A DNA stretch of 43,957 bases from assembly GCF_030407455.1 (NCBI RefSeq), contig NZ_JASDDJ010000025.1, positions 1 through 43,957 of the forward strand, read 5' to 3'. Source of the stretch: Psychrobacter sp. 5A.1 (lineage in GTDB: Bacteria > Pseudomonadota > Gammaproteobacteria > Pseudomonadales > Moraxellaceae). The translations under genes and the position numbers were made by a program. Below are positions 9,731 through 18,533 of the stretch, piece after piece. Within the stretch, counting starts at the first letter, position 1, and the number at the start of each line of letters is the position of its first letter. Under the pieces are notes generated by a model that was not told the origin of the DNA, made no database searches, and saw only the letters and a program-made list of their open reading frames with translations.

Positions 9731-11446
9731 ATGTCTATCGCAACCAATAAATATGGTGGTTTAGCGCAGCAGCTCATCAGTGATGGTGTCGTTAGCGAAG
9801 CAAATATGAAAACCGCGCAAACCGAGTCACAGCAGCAAAAAATAGGGCTGGTTTCCTACCTAGTAGACAACAAACTGGCTGATGCTTATCATCTGGCCCA
9901 AATGCTGTCACAAGCTTTCGGTGACCCTTTATTTGATCTTGATGCACTAAACCTTGATGTCATCCCAAAAGATTTGGTTGATGAAAAAATTGTTCGTAAG
10001 TTTAATGCCTTGCCACTCTTTAAACGAGGACAACGCCTATTTGTTGCGCTCAGTGATCCGACTCGTGTCGATGCTATTGATGCGATCGCCTTTAATTCTC
10101 GCTTATCGATAGAAACCATCGTCGTCGAAGAGAACAAGCTTAAAAAACGTATTGAAAGCATTTATGCTGATACGATGCAAAGCTTTGATAGCTTTTCTGA
10201 TAACGATTTAAACATTGATTTTGAGGATGGTGAAGAAGGTGAAGAGGAGGGCGAAACTAAGCTTGCTGACAGCATCGAGGAAGCACCTGTTGTAAAATTT
10301 GTCAACAAAATGCTGGTTGATGCCATTCGTATGGGCGCTTCCGATTTACACTTTGAGCCCTATGAAAAAGCGTATCGCGTTCGTTTCCGTGTTGATGGTG
10401 TGATGCAAAAAATGGCCAACCCGCCCGTGCAACTTGCCAACAAAATTGCGGCTCGCTTAAAAGTTATGTCTCAAATGGATATCTCAGAACGCCGAGTGCC
10501 ACAAGATGGACGTATCAAACTCAAACTCTCCAAAAATAAAGCCATTGATTTTCGGGTAAGCTGTCTGCCTACCTTGTTTGGTGAAAAGCTTGTTTTGCGT
10601 ATTCTCGATCCCTCATCAGCCATGCTTGGTATTGAAGCATTGGGCTATGAACCGGATCAGCAAGAGATGTTTTTAGAAGCGCTGCACAAACCACAAGGCA
10701 TGCTACTCATTACAGGCCCAACGGGCTCTGGTAAGACCGTCTCACTGTATACAGGTCTTAATATTTTAAATACTGGGGCGACCAATATATCCACGGCCGA
10801 AGATCCAGTCGAGATTAACCTTGAGGGGATCAATCAAGTTAACGTTAACGCCAAAGTTGGTCTAACGTTTGCCAATGCACTCAAGTCTTTTTTACGTCAA
10901 GATCCTGATATTGTCATGGTCGGTGAGATTCGTGATCTCGAAACCGCTGAAATTGGGATTAAAGCAGCGCAAACGGGTCACATGGTACTTTCAACGTTGC
11001 ATACCAATTCAGCACCTGAAACATTAACGCGTTTGCGTAACATGGGTGTCGCTTCTTTTAATATTGCAACATCTGTCAACTTAGTCATCGCTCAGCGACT
11101 GGCACGACGCCTCTGCAAAAATTGCAAAAAACCCATTAACCTCCCACGGCAAAGCCTGTTAGAAATTGGCTTTACTGAGACTGATTTGGATAATCCAGAT
11201 AATATCATTCATGAGCCCGTAGGCTGTAGTGAATGTCGTGAAGGTTATAAAGGTCGTGTGGGTATTTATGAGGTAATGAAAGTGAGTTCTGATATTTCAC
11301 GTATCATTATGGAAGATGGTAACGCGATAGATATTAAAGATGCTGCCATTAAAAATGGTTTCCGTGACTTACGTCGCTCTGGCATTTTAAAAGTCCTACA
11401 AGGTGTCACGAGTATACAAGAGATGATGCGTGTTACTTCTGAGTAA
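9731..11446 (+). CDS. pilB: Type IV pilus assembly ATPase PilB
   Basis: PilB is the cytoplasmic hexameric ATPase that drives pilus extension. The 571-residue protein has an N-terminal T2SSE-N/MshEN region (about 1-150), an acidic stretch (DDLNIDFEDGEEGEEEGE), and the GspE/PilB ATPase domain. Walker A GPTGSGKT is at 329-336, followed by the Asp/His boxes (AEDPVEINLEGINQ, GEIRDLETAEI, GHMVLSTLHTN). Two CxxC pairs (CKNCKK, CSECREG) form the zinc site. It begins pilB-pilC-pilD, the same order as in Pseudomonas and Acinetobacter. The ATG is preceded by AAAGGAGA. Confidence 0.97.
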   Translation: MSIATNKYGGLAQQLISDGVVSEANMKTAQTESQQQKIGLVSYLVDNKLADAYHLAQMLSQAFGDPLFDLDALNLDVIPKDLVDEKIVRKFNALPLFKRGQRLFVALSDPTRVDAIDAIAFNSRLSIETIVVEENKLKKRIESIYADTMQSFDSFSDNDLNIDFEDGEEGEEEGETKLADSIEEAPVVKFVNKMLVDAIRMGASDLHFEPYEKAYRVRFRVDGVMQKMANPPVQLANKIAARLKVMSQMDISERRVPQDGRIKLKLSKNKAIDFRVSCLPTLFGEKLVLRILDPSSAMLGIEALGYEPDQQEMFLEALHKPQGMLLITGPTGSGKTVSLYTGLNILNTGATNISTAEDPVEINLEGINQVNVNAKVGLTFANALKSFLRQDPDIVMVGEIRDLETAEIGIKAAQTGHMVLSTLHTNSAPETLTRLRNMGVASFNIATSVNLVIAQRLARRLCKNCKKPINLPRQSLLEIGFTETDLDNPDNIIHEPVGCSECREGYKGRVGIYEVMKVSSDISRIIMEDGNAIDIKDAAIKNGFRDLRRSGILKVLQGVTSIQEMMRVTSE

Positions 11447-11513
11447 TAAGCAAAAATAATTAGACTTATATTGTATTACCTACATCCCAACTTTCGATTG
11501 CTTAAGGGTTTAT

Positions 11514-11574
11514 AAACCAGTAACTATCTTTATTAAATACATTTAAAAATAAAACAGATAGACACTGGTTTTTT
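11514..11574 (+). terminator. Terminator-like hairpin between pilB and pilC
   Basis: AAACCAGT and CTATCT at 11514-11529 pair with AGATAG and ACTGGTTT at 11557-11571, with a 2x2 internal loop and an AT-rich apical loop, followed by TTTTTT. It sits in the 222-bp pilB-pilC gap and may partly end the pilB transcript. Confidence 0.5.
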
Positions 11575-11612
11575 GCGCTAAAATAAAGTATGCCTGACTA
11601 ACATCTTAAGTC

Positions 11613-11620
11613 TGGTATTA
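11613..11620 (+). promoter_or_regulatory. Candidate extended -10 promoter for pilC
   Basis: TGGTATTAT fits an extended -10 box (TGn followed by a TATAAT-like hexamer). It lies about 50 bp upstream of the preferred pilC start and just past the terminator-like hairpin. No good -35 is seen. Confidence 0.3.
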
Positions 11621-11668
11621 TGTTGTATGTTTGCAATATCTATATTGGACAATTTTGAGGGTAGTAAC

Positions 11669-12892
11669 ATGGCAAAAGCTAAGACCGATATGTTGTTGGA
11701 CTTTGTCTATGACGGTGTAAACCGACGCGGGCAAAAAGTAAAAGGGGAAACCACCAGCCGCAGTTTAGAGCTGGCAAAAGCAACCTTGCGTAAACAAGGT
11801 ATTAGCGTCAAAGGTATTAAGAAAAAACCAAAGCCACTTTATACTTTCAAAAAACCAATTAAAGCCATTGATATTGCCATTTTTTCTCGGCAGATGGCCA
11901 CTATGATGAAAGCAGGCGTACCGTTAACACAATCTTTTGAGATTGTGGCTGATTCCCTTGATAACCCGAGTATGAAAGACTTGGTGTTACAAATAAAAGC
12001 AGACATCGAAGCAGGTGGTACCTTTGCTTCTGCTTTGCGCAAACATCCTCGTTATTTTGATGACCTGTTTTGTTCACTTGTCGAATCTGGAGAGCAGTCA
12101 GGGGCGCTTGAAACCATGCTTGAACGGGTTGCTACCTACAAAGAAAAGAGTGAACTACTCAAAGCAAAAATTAAAAAAGCGATGAAGTACCCTATTGCGG
12201 TTATCGTAGTTGCTATTATTGTTACTATGATTCTGTTAATAAAAGTAGTACCTGTATTCTCCGATCTATTTGAATCATTTGGTGCAGAACTACCTGCTTT
12301 CACGCAGATGGTAGTCAATATGTCTGAATGGATGCAAGCGTGGTGGTTTATTCTAATTATGGCTATTGGTGGCGCAATTATTGCGTTTTCAGAAGCTAAG
12401 AAAAAATCTAAGAAATTTCGTGACCTTCTAGACCGCGCTGTATTAAAAGCACCGATATTTGGTAATATCGCTTACCAAGCCGTTATCGCCCGCTTTGCTC
12501 GTACGCTATCTACAACTTTTGCCGCTGGTGTCCCGCTTATTGATGCGCTAGACTCTACTGCTGGTGCGACCAACAATGTCGTGTTTTATAATGCAACTCA
12601 GCAAATTAAAAATGACGTATCTACTGGCCAACAATTACAGTTCTCTATACGGTCGACCAATTTATTTCCAAGTCTAGTCATCCAAATGGTCGGTATCGGG
12701 GAGGAATCTGGTAGCTTGGAAGAGATGTTAGATAAAGTAGCTGTCTATTACGAAAACGAAGTTGATAATGCCGTCGATGGTTTAACCAGTTTAATGGAAC
12801 CAATGATCATGGCTGTGTTGGGTGTGTTGGTCGGTGGCTTGGTCATTGCAATGTACTTGCCAATCTTCCAAATGGGTGCAGTAGTAGGATAA
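11669..12892 (+). CDS. pilC: Type IV pilus inner-membrane platform protein PilC
   Basis: PilC is the inner-membrane platform of the pilus machine; it couples PilB to pilin extraction from the membrane. Two T2SSF domains are visible: one with FSRQMATMMKAGVPLTQSFEIV and VESGEQSGALETML, the other with FARTLSTTFAAGVPLIDALDS and GIGEESGSLEEML. Three membrane segments are present, near residues 170-195, 218-240 and at the C-terminus. I chose the ATG at 11669 because GAGGGTAG lies at ribosome-binding distance and the resulting 407 residues match the family. An in-frame ATG at 11627 would add 14 residues. Confidence 0.96.
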   Translation: MAKAKTDMLLDFVYDGVNRRGQKVKGETTSRSLELAKATLRKQGISVKGIKKKPKPLYTFKKPIKAIDIAIFSRQMATMMKAGVPLTQSFEIVADSLDNPSMKDLVLQIKADIEAGGTFASALRKHPRYFDDLFCSLVESGEQSGALETMLERVATYKEKSELLKAKIKKAMKYPIAVIVVAIIVTMILLIKVVPVFSDLFESFGAELPAFTQMVVNMSEWMQAWWFILIMAIGGAIIAFSEAKKKSKKFRDLLDRAVLKAPIFGNIAYQAVIARFARTLSTTFAAGVPLIDALDSTAGATNNVVFYNATQQIKNDVSTGQQLQFSIRSTNLFPSLVIQMVGIGEESGSLEEMLDKVAVYYENEVDNAVDGLTSLMEPMIMAVLGVLVGGLVIAMYLPIFQMGAVVG

Positions 12893-12899
12893 TGATTTG

Positions 12900-13802
12900 A
12901 TGCAATTTATACAGTTACTACAAGAGAGTACTGAACTGGCTTTATTCGTATTTGGGCTATTAGGTCTGTGTGTTGGTAGTTTTTTGAATGTCGTGATTCA
13001 CCGTATACCACTGATGATGGTTTATGGCTGGAGACAAGAATGTAGCCAGTTTATGGCTGAACAAGCAGACATGCCGCGCGAACATACGCTACCAATAGCC
13101 AATATCGTGGCTGCTGACCAGCCAATCACTTTGAGTCGACCCGCCTCACGCTGCCCTCATTGCGCACATAAAATCAAATGGTATGAAAACGTGCCTTTGA
13201 TTAGCTGGTTGGTACTACGCGGTCGTTGCTCAAGCTGCAAAGCTTCGATTGGTCTGCGTTATCCTTTAGTTGAGCTAGTAACAGCCCTGCTATCAGTGTT
13301 AGTGATTTATCAGTTTGGCGTGAATGCCACAGGATTGTCAGCACTGGTTTTGGTATGGACACTGGTGGCCTTAACGGGCATCGATTTTGATACACAGCTA
13401 TTACCCGACCGCTTGACCTTTCCATTGGCAGGCTTAGGATTGGCAGTAAACTCACAAAGCTGGTTTGTCTCGCCAACGCAATCAATATGGGGATTGCTGC
13501 TGGGATTTTTATCACTATGGGTAGTGGTTAAAGTATTTTATTTAATCACTAAAAAACACGGAATGGGACAAGGTGACTTTAAGTTGCTAGCAGTATTAGG
13601 TGCTTGGCTTGGACCTATGATGTTGCCGTTGATTATTTTACTGTCATCTTTACTTGGATCTATCGTTGGACTGATCTTGATGAAGAAACAAGGTGAAAGC
13701 AAACCTTTTGCTTTTGGACCCTACATCGCTATCGCGGGTATCGTCGCCTTGTTATATGGCTCAGATATCGTTAGCTGGTATCTTGGCATGTATGCCTACT
13801 AA
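12900..13802 (+). CDS. pilD: Prepilin peptidase / N-methyltransferase PilD
   Basis: PilD is the inner-membrane aspartic peptidase that removes the leader of type IV prepilins and N-methylates the new N-terminus. The 300-residue protein has GSFLNVVIHRIP near the N-terminus and a cytoplasmic zinc loop with two CxxC pairs (Cys85/88 and Cys110/113). The catalytic aspartates are in GIDFDTQLLPD (Asp162 region) and GQGDFKLLA (Asp226), with about eight membrane segments. The ATG at 12900 is 7 bp past the pilC stop; a TTG directly before it is in frame. The gene ends the pilBCD operon. Confidence 0.96.
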   Translation: MQFIQLLQESTELALFVFGLLGLCVGSFLNVVIHRIPLMMVYGWRQECSQFMAEQADMPREHTLPIANIVAADQPITLSRPASRCPHCAHKIKWYENVPLISWLVLRGRCSSCKASIGLRYPLVELVTALLSVLVIYQFGVNATGLSALVLVWTLVALTGIDFDTQLLPDRLTFPLAGLGLAVNSQSWFVSPTQSIWGLLLGFLSLWVVVKVFYLITKKHGMGQGDFKLLAVLGAWLGPMMLPLIILLSSLLGSIVGLILMKKQGESKPFAFGPYIAIAGIVALLYGSDIVSWYLGMYAY

Positions 13803-13806
13803 AGAC

Positions 13807-13858
13807 TAAGGCCTACCCTCAACTCAATCAATAGTCATCTAATTGAGGACAGGCCCTA
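13807..13858. repeat. 52-bp palindromic repeat downstream of pilD
   Basis: The first 16 bases (TAAGGCCTACCCTCAA) and the reverse complement of the last 16 (TAGGGCCTGTCCTCAA) agree at 13 of 16 positions. The element begins 5 bp after the pilD stop, has TA at both ends and no T run, so it looks more like a miniature element or relic than a terminator. Its interior contains the 31-bp repeat shared with 9477-9507. Confidence 0.55.
13817..13847 (+). repeat. Direct repeat copy 2 flanking pilBCD
   Basis: This is the second copy of the 31-bp repeat (28 of 31 identical to 9477-9507, same orientation), just downstream of pilD. The copies are 4340 bp apart. Confidence 0.75.
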
Positions 13859-13965
13859 GATTATCGTAGTAAATTTTCGGCAGTTACCTATAATCGGAAT
13901 CATTGAAAACCGATTGTCAATTTGTAGCTGCATTCATGAGTATATCTATCAGATAAGCTGTCATT

Positions 13966-14652
13966 ATGTCAAAAAACACACCGTTCTCTTATTCACAACC
14001 ACCACAGACCCCACAAGCAAAAAATAAAACACTCGTAGTTGGTTTGACGGGTGGGATTGGTAGTGGCAAGTCCGCTGCTAGTGCTTGGTTTGCTGAGCAA
14101 GGGATTGATATTATTGATGCGGATATAATCGCTCATGAAACGGTCGCCAAAGGCAGCGCCACTCTGCGAAAAATTCAGAGAAAGTTTGGTGACTGGGTGT
14201 TGAATGGTGATGGATCAATGGATAGAGCTGCTGTACGTACGCACGTATTTGCAAATCCCGAAGCGCTGATTGAGCTTGAAGCAATCACTCATCCAGCGAT
14301 ACGTGAGACGGCAAAAGCGCAGCTGAACTCTAGTACGTCACCATATATAGTGCTGTCCGCGCCTCTACTCATTGAAGCTGCAGAGGCAGGACTGGCCAAC
14401 TTATGTCAGCGTATTCTGGTGATGGATGCGACCGAAGACACGCAGATTTCGCGTGCCAGTCAACGTGATGATCAAAGTATACAAAAGATAAAAGCCATTA
14501 TGACCAATCAGCTCAGTCGTGAAGAGCGCAATCGTCATGCGGATAATGTCATACTCAATGAGAGCGATCTTGCCTCTCTATACTTACAACTAGAACCCTT
14601 GCACCAAGAGTACCTTACGCTTGCCCAGCAGCTAAAGTTCGCTGGCGATTGA
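13966..14652 (+). CDS. coaE: Dephospho-CoA kinase
   Basis: CoaE phosphorylates the ribose 3'-OH of dephospho-CoA, the last step of coenzyme A synthesis. The P-loop GGIGSGKS is at residues 29-36, followed by IDADIIAHE, the VLSAPLLIEA segment and the RASQRDDQS lid region. At 228 residues it exceeds the usual 200-206 because of an N-terminal polar extension of about 22 residues (NTPFSYSQPPQTPQAKNK). It follows pilD, as in Pseudomonas (pilBCD-coaE), but no yacG follows. Its last 38 bp overlap the 3' end of the convergent rlmB. Confidence 0.96.
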   Translation: MSKNTPFSYSQPPQTPQAKNKTLVVGLTGGIGSGKSAASAWFAEQGIDIIDADIIAHETVAKGSATLRKIQRKFGDWVLNGDGSMDRAAVRTHVFANPEALIELEAITHPAIRETAKAQLNSSTSPYIVLSAPLLIEAAEAGLANLCQRILVMDATEDTQISRASQRDDQSIQKIKAIMTNQLSREERNRHADNVILNESDLASLYLQLEPLHQEYLTLAQQLKFAGD

Positions 14653-15385
14653 CCTCATACAAGGCCATGCCAGTGGCGACGCTCACGTTTAGGCTTTGTA
14701 AATTACCATGCTCGTTTCCTGACATTGGAATATAAACCAGCTCATCGCAGCTCTCCATAGTCAGGCGACGCATACCTTCCCCTTCTGAACCCATAATGAT
14801 GGCGGTTTTTCCAGTCAGGTCAGCGGCATGTATCGGCTTTGCATCCGCATTGAGTGCCGTACCAAATACAAATACCCCAGCGTTTTTAATTTGCGACAGT
14901 GTACGAGCCAGATTTGTGACGCTGATGATCGGCATCATCTCTGCCGCACCGACCGATACTTTAGCCACTGTTGGCGTTAGACTTGCCGCATGGTGTTTTG
15001 GACAAACCACTGCATCCACACCCATCGCTACGGCGGTACGCAGGCAAGCACCAAAATTATGTGCATCTGTGATTTGATCCAGTACCAATAACAAGCACTG
15101 CTCACGACCAATGATGGTATCAAGCAATCCTTCGTCGGCAAAGCCTAACGGACGAGCGTTGAGCACCACGCCCTGATGCTGCGGACTACCACATAACTGC
15201 GTTAGCTTGTCTTTTTGGGTTGGTTGAATACTAATACCGTTTGCTTCCGCTTCAGCCATGATAGCTTGTACATGGCTGTCACTCTCACGTCCTTGCTGCA
15301 CAAATAAGCTAAGACCATCAAGAGGACGATGTTCAAGTAAAGCATCAATCGCATGGATGCCGTAAAAATAAATGGGTTTTGCCAT
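14615..15385 (-). CDS. rlmB: 23S rRNA (guanosine(2251)-2'-O)-methyltransferase RlmB
   Basis: RlmB is a SPOUT-class methyltransferase that 2'-O-methylates G2251 in the ribosomal P-site loop. The 256-residue protein has the N-terminal substrate-binding domain (YGIHAIDALLEHRP) and the SPOUT domain with DQITDAHNFGACLRTA, MGSEGEGMRRL, IPMSGNEHGNLQSLNVSVATGMALYE, which form the SAM-binding knot. Its 3' end overlaps coaE by 38 bp tail to tail. No rnr gene is beside it, unlike in E. coli. Confidence 0.95.
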   Translation of the reverse strand: MAKPIYFYGIHAIDALLEHRPLDGLSLFVQQGRESDSHVQAIMAEAEANGISIQPTQKDKLTQLCGSPQHQGVVLNARPLGFADEGLLDTIIGREQCLLLVLDQITDAHNFGACLRTAVAMGVDAVVCPKHHAASLTPTVAKVSVGAAEMMPIISVTNLARTLSQIKNAGVFVFGTALNADAKPIHAADLTGKTAIIMGSEGEGMRRLTMESCDELVYIPMSGNEHGNLQSLNVSVATGMALYEVNRQRTLAAGQA

Positions 15386-15499
15386 AACAGGCCTATTAAA
15401 TATAAAGTGGGTATCGCACTAGGCGATGGGATAAAAAAAGATATCGTTGACTTTCAACATCACAGCTCATAACCAACGAGAAGGCGGTAAAGCAAACGT

Positions 15500-15539
15500 C
15501 AAAAAAAGAAATAAACAATACCAATCCGATATTGTTTAT
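15500..15539 (-). terminator. Intrinsic terminator downstream of ppnP
   Basis: ATAAACAATA (15511-15520) pairs perfectly with TATTGTTTAT (15530-15539). On the minus strand a T-rich run (TTTCTTTTTTT) follows. It lies 64 bp past the ppnP stop. Confidence 0.65.
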
Positions 15540-15602
15540 TTTCTTGAATGGTTGATAGAGCCAGCGCTGACAGTGTCAAAATCAAACGCACTATTAATGA
15601 TA

Positions 15603-15938
15603 TCAGCCTTCTAGATGGCAGACATACTGAACAATCTCTTCGGTACGCAGATTAAAGCCGCTCTTGCCTTCGACGACGAATGATTGACCTGCACGGTAAT
15701 AACTGAATTCGTTATCACCATTTATCTTGACTTCACATTCGCCGCCAGTGATTTCGATACGCTCAGAGGTATTGGTGCTAAAGTGATAATGCTCAACCAA
15801 ATTGTCACAAGGTAAAATAACGCCCAACGTTTTGTGGCGACCATCCTCGAACATAATGGTATGGCTTGAACAGCGACCATCATAAGACACTGTTGCTTGA
15901 GCATTGACTGTTACGTTAGTAAATTGCGCCGCTGTCAT
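15603..15938 (-). CDS. ppnP: Pyrimidine/purine nucleoside phosphorylase PpnP (YaiE/DUF1255 family)
   Basis: PpnP-family proteins are small cupin-fold enzymes that phosphorolyse several purine and pyrimidine nucleosides. The 111-residue sequence matches the family: FTNVTVNAQATVSYDGRCSSHTIMFEDG, KTLGVILPCDNLVEHYHFSTNTSERIEITGGECEVKI, and the ending YRAGQSFVVEGKSGFNLRTEEIVQYVCHLEG. It is about 15 residues longer than E. coli YaiE. A terminator follows it and no partner gene is adjacent. The family call is strong; substrate range is inferred from the family. Confidence 0.9.
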   Translation of the reverse strand: MTAAQFTNVTVNAQATVSYDGRCSSHTIMFEDGRHKTLGVILPCDNLVEHYHFSTNTSERIEITGGECEVKINGDNEFSYYRAGQSFVVEGKSGFNLRTEEIVQYVCHLEG

Positions 15939-16683
15939 AGTGGCTTCCTTATCAAATAATTATGGCAAAACTAAAAAATAAGTAACGGGTTAGAGTACTG
16001 ACAGAGGTGCGTGGTTAACAAACCCCTCTGCGCAAAGTACTGTATCCTTCTATAGTAGATATCTGCGCGCTAAAAATAGCCACAGGTTCTATGAAAACGC
16101 TCTGGAGTAATGGCCGAGTGGCATACCCTTTCCACCATACGCCTATGATTTTACAAAATCATGACTCGTTATCAGGTTGAACCATGCATAAATCTAATGG
16201 TAAGAGTTTATCATTATGTGAGATTATGCTACCACATTATATCTATAAAGTTTGTTAAAGCGACTAGGAAAATGCGGTTTAATATTAGGCCGTGTCCTCA
16301 TTTTGGAAATGACTCACTCGGCATTTTTTTGGCAAGCACTTGATCGCTATCATGGTTATGTGATTATAAGCATAGTCCGCAGTCTTTCTTATATAGTGCA
16401 CTCATTTTGAGATGCTCAATCATCCTAATGATTGATATTGTAGATATTAGGATGGTGACTCATTGGCCGTTTTTGATGGTTTTATGGTAATCTTCCAACA
16501 ATAAATTCTATTATACAATGCCTTAAAGTTTGTATTTGAGCACATTTAACACCATACTATTTGCCTACCATATTTATCTAATGAACACGATTACATAGAT
16601 ACATTCATTCCCTTATTTACCCTATTTTATATATGGCTTCTTGAGATTTATATGATGTCCATTGTCTGTCATGAGAGGCGTTG
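15939..16683. other. 745-bp stretch without a gene upstream of recN
   Basis: The stretch is AT-rich with frequent stops. It contains hairpins: ATGATTTT/AAAATCAT near 16146, a terminator-like stem with a T run at 16288-16331, and CATCCTAAT/ATTAGGATG at 16421-16453. The promoters of ppnP and recN must lie at its ends. I see no supported protein gene. Non-coding RNA or a decayed element are both possible. Confidence 0.5.
16288..16331 (+). terminator. Terminator-like hairpin with no gene upstream
   Basis: The GCCG..TCATTT arm pairs with AAATGA..CGGC (loop TGG, a few mismatches between the two paired blocks) and is followed by ATTTTTTT. No plus-strand gene lies within 600 bp upstream. It starts with TAGGCCGTGTCCTCA, resembling repeat ends at 13858 (reverse complement) and 31049. 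Confidence 0.4.
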
Positions 16684-18363
16684 ATGCTAGTATCATTAAC
16701 TTTACATCAGTTTGCGTTGATCGCTCAGCATGAACTGAGTGTGGCTGAAGGTTTCAATGTCATCACCGGTGAGACAGGTGCTGGCAAATCGCTATTGCTG
16801 GATGCGTTATCACTGTGTGCGGGCGAACGTGCAGACAGTGCGATGGTCAGGCATGGCGCGGCACATGCAGATATTTATGCGCAGTTTGATATAGAAAACA
16901 ACAGCGTCATCGCTGAGTGGTTTGCCAAAAATGAGCGACCATTAGAAGAACCCGAAGTACTTATTCGTCGGCAATTAAGCAATACTGGGCGCTCAAAAGC
17001 ATGGCTGAACGGTTCGCCAGTGAGTTTGGCTGAGCTAAAAAACTTGGGCACACTACTGGTCAATATCCATAGCCAACATGCGCAGCAAGCCTTGCTCAAG
17101 CCGCAATTTGTGGTGAAATGGCTAGACGAAATGGCACAAATCACACCCCTAGCCTTACAAACAGCCAGTAGCTATCAAACCTATCAGCAGCTCAAACGCC
17201 ACGCCGATGATATCGCCAGTCGTGAAGCCCAACGTCAAGACCGTATTCAATTGTTGCAAAGTCAGCTAGCAGACATTGCGCCATTACTAGCCGTTGATTA
17301 CGCAGAAGTCGAAGCAGAGCATGAAGAGCTGTCTAATATAGAAGCACTGATGCAGGAGGCCAGCCACGGCTTACATCTGCTCGATAATGATACAGATGAG
17401 CCAGATGTCATGACCCTACTAGGGCAAGCTATTAAGCTCTGTGACAATCAAATGAGCGTCAGCCAAACCTTTGAGCAAGCGTCTGAACAGCTACATTTAG
17501 CGCAGCAGCAAATCACCGAAGTGATAGGCTTACTGTCAGATTATGCTGAGCAACAACTGCCAGATCCTGAGCGCTTACAAACACTAGACAATCTTATCAG
17601 CTTGGGGCATCGTTTATCGCGTAAGCATAGCTTGCCAGCCAGTGATTTAATCGCTGAAGCGAAAGGCTGGGAAACGCAATTAGAGCAATTAGAGAACGAG
17701 CCAAGTAGCGATGCAATGGCGGCACAAATTGAGCAGGCTTGGCAAGAATATCTCGCGCTGGCCACCCAATTAAATAAAGAACGCACTAAAGCTGCACCGA
17801 TTGTCAGTAAACAACTGGTTAAACAGTTACAACCGCTAGCTTTGCCCAATGCGCGCTGCGAGTTTGTCTTTACCAAAAAGGCTGAGCCGAGCCAATATAA
17901 TGCGCAAGGTTGTTTCGATATTGATCTGTTATTTAGTGCCAATGTGGGCATGCCGATGCAGCCACTGCATAAGATTGCATCAGGCGGTGAGCTGTCACGA
18001 ATGGCGCTAGTCATGCAGGTCTTACAGGCAACCAATGCGGACAACAATGCTGCCAAGCCAATGCTGGTATTTGATGAAGTCGATGTCGGTATTAGTGGTG
18101 GCACAGCGCAAGTGGTCGGCGAGTTATTACGTGAGCTTGGTCGTACACAGCAATTATTGGCCATTACGCACCAAGCACAAGTAGCCGCGCAAGCGCATCA
18201 GCATATCTTGGTACAAAAGCACCATCAGGAGCAGACTGAGAGTGAGCTCATCATTCTGACCAACAGTGCGCAAGTCGATGAGCTGGCACGTATGTCTGGT
18301 GGCGTCATTATCACGGATGTCACTCGCGATCATGCCCGCAGCTTATTGTCCGATGTTAAGTAA
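16684..18363 (+). CDS. recN: DNA repair protein RecN
   Basis: RecN is an SMC-like ATPase that acts early in double-strand break repair by recombination. Walker A GETGAGKS is at about residues 29-36, then NIHSQHAQQALL, a long Gln/Glu/Leu-rich coiled-coil region (about 150-370), the signature IASGGELSRMALVMQVL, and Walker B MLVFDEVDVGISGGTA. The ATG at 16684 gives 559 residues, the usual size; a TTG directly before it is also in frame. It leads a run of co-directional genes (yqgE, ruvX). Confidence 0.97.
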   Translation: MLVSLTLHQFALIAQHELSVAEGFNVITGETGAGKSLLLDALSLCAGERADSAMVRHGAAHADIYAQFDIENNSVIAEWFAKNERPLEEPEVLIRRQLSNTGRSKAWLNGSPVSLAELKNLGTLLVNIHSQHAQQALLKPQFVVKWLDEMAQITPLALQTASSYQTYQQLKRHADDIASREAQRQDRIQLLQSQLADIAPLLAVDYAEVEAEHEELSNIEALMQEASHGLHLLDNDTDEPDVMTLLGQAIKLCDNQMSVSQTFEQASEQLHLAQQQITEVIGLLSDYAEQQLPDPERLQTLDNLISLGHRLSRKHSLPASDLIAEAKGWETQLEQLENEPSSDAMAAQIEQAWQEYLALATQLNKERTKAAPIVSKQLVKQLQPLALPNARCEFVFTKKAEPSQYNAQGCFDIDLLFSANVGMPMQPLHKIASGGELSRMALVMQVLQATNADNNAAKPMLVFDEVDVGISGGTAQVVGELLRELGRTQQLLAITHQAQVAAQAHQHILVQKHHQEQTESELIILTNSAQVDELARMSGGVIITDVTRDHARSLLSDVK

Positions 18364-18533
18364 CTCTCTATATGGCCTATCTAATGTTAAACAATTAGGG
18401 CATGTTGAACAACAGCGAAAACATTGGCGAAGGCTGGGTAATGGTCAGTGGCAGTTGGCGTGAATCTTGCTTTTCTATTGGTTATCACCATATAGTGGTC
18501 TTTCACCCTTATTATTAGGTTGCATTTGCTTCT

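Noticed and set aside
16161..16343. 60-residue plus-strand open frame in the recN upstream gap
   Set aside because: There is no ribosome binding site or family resemblance, the composition is odd, and its end runs through the hairpin with T run.
17541..18164. 207-residue minus-strand frame antisense to recN
   Set aside because: It is a shadow of a conserved coding frame, Ser/Cys-rich and without domain signature.
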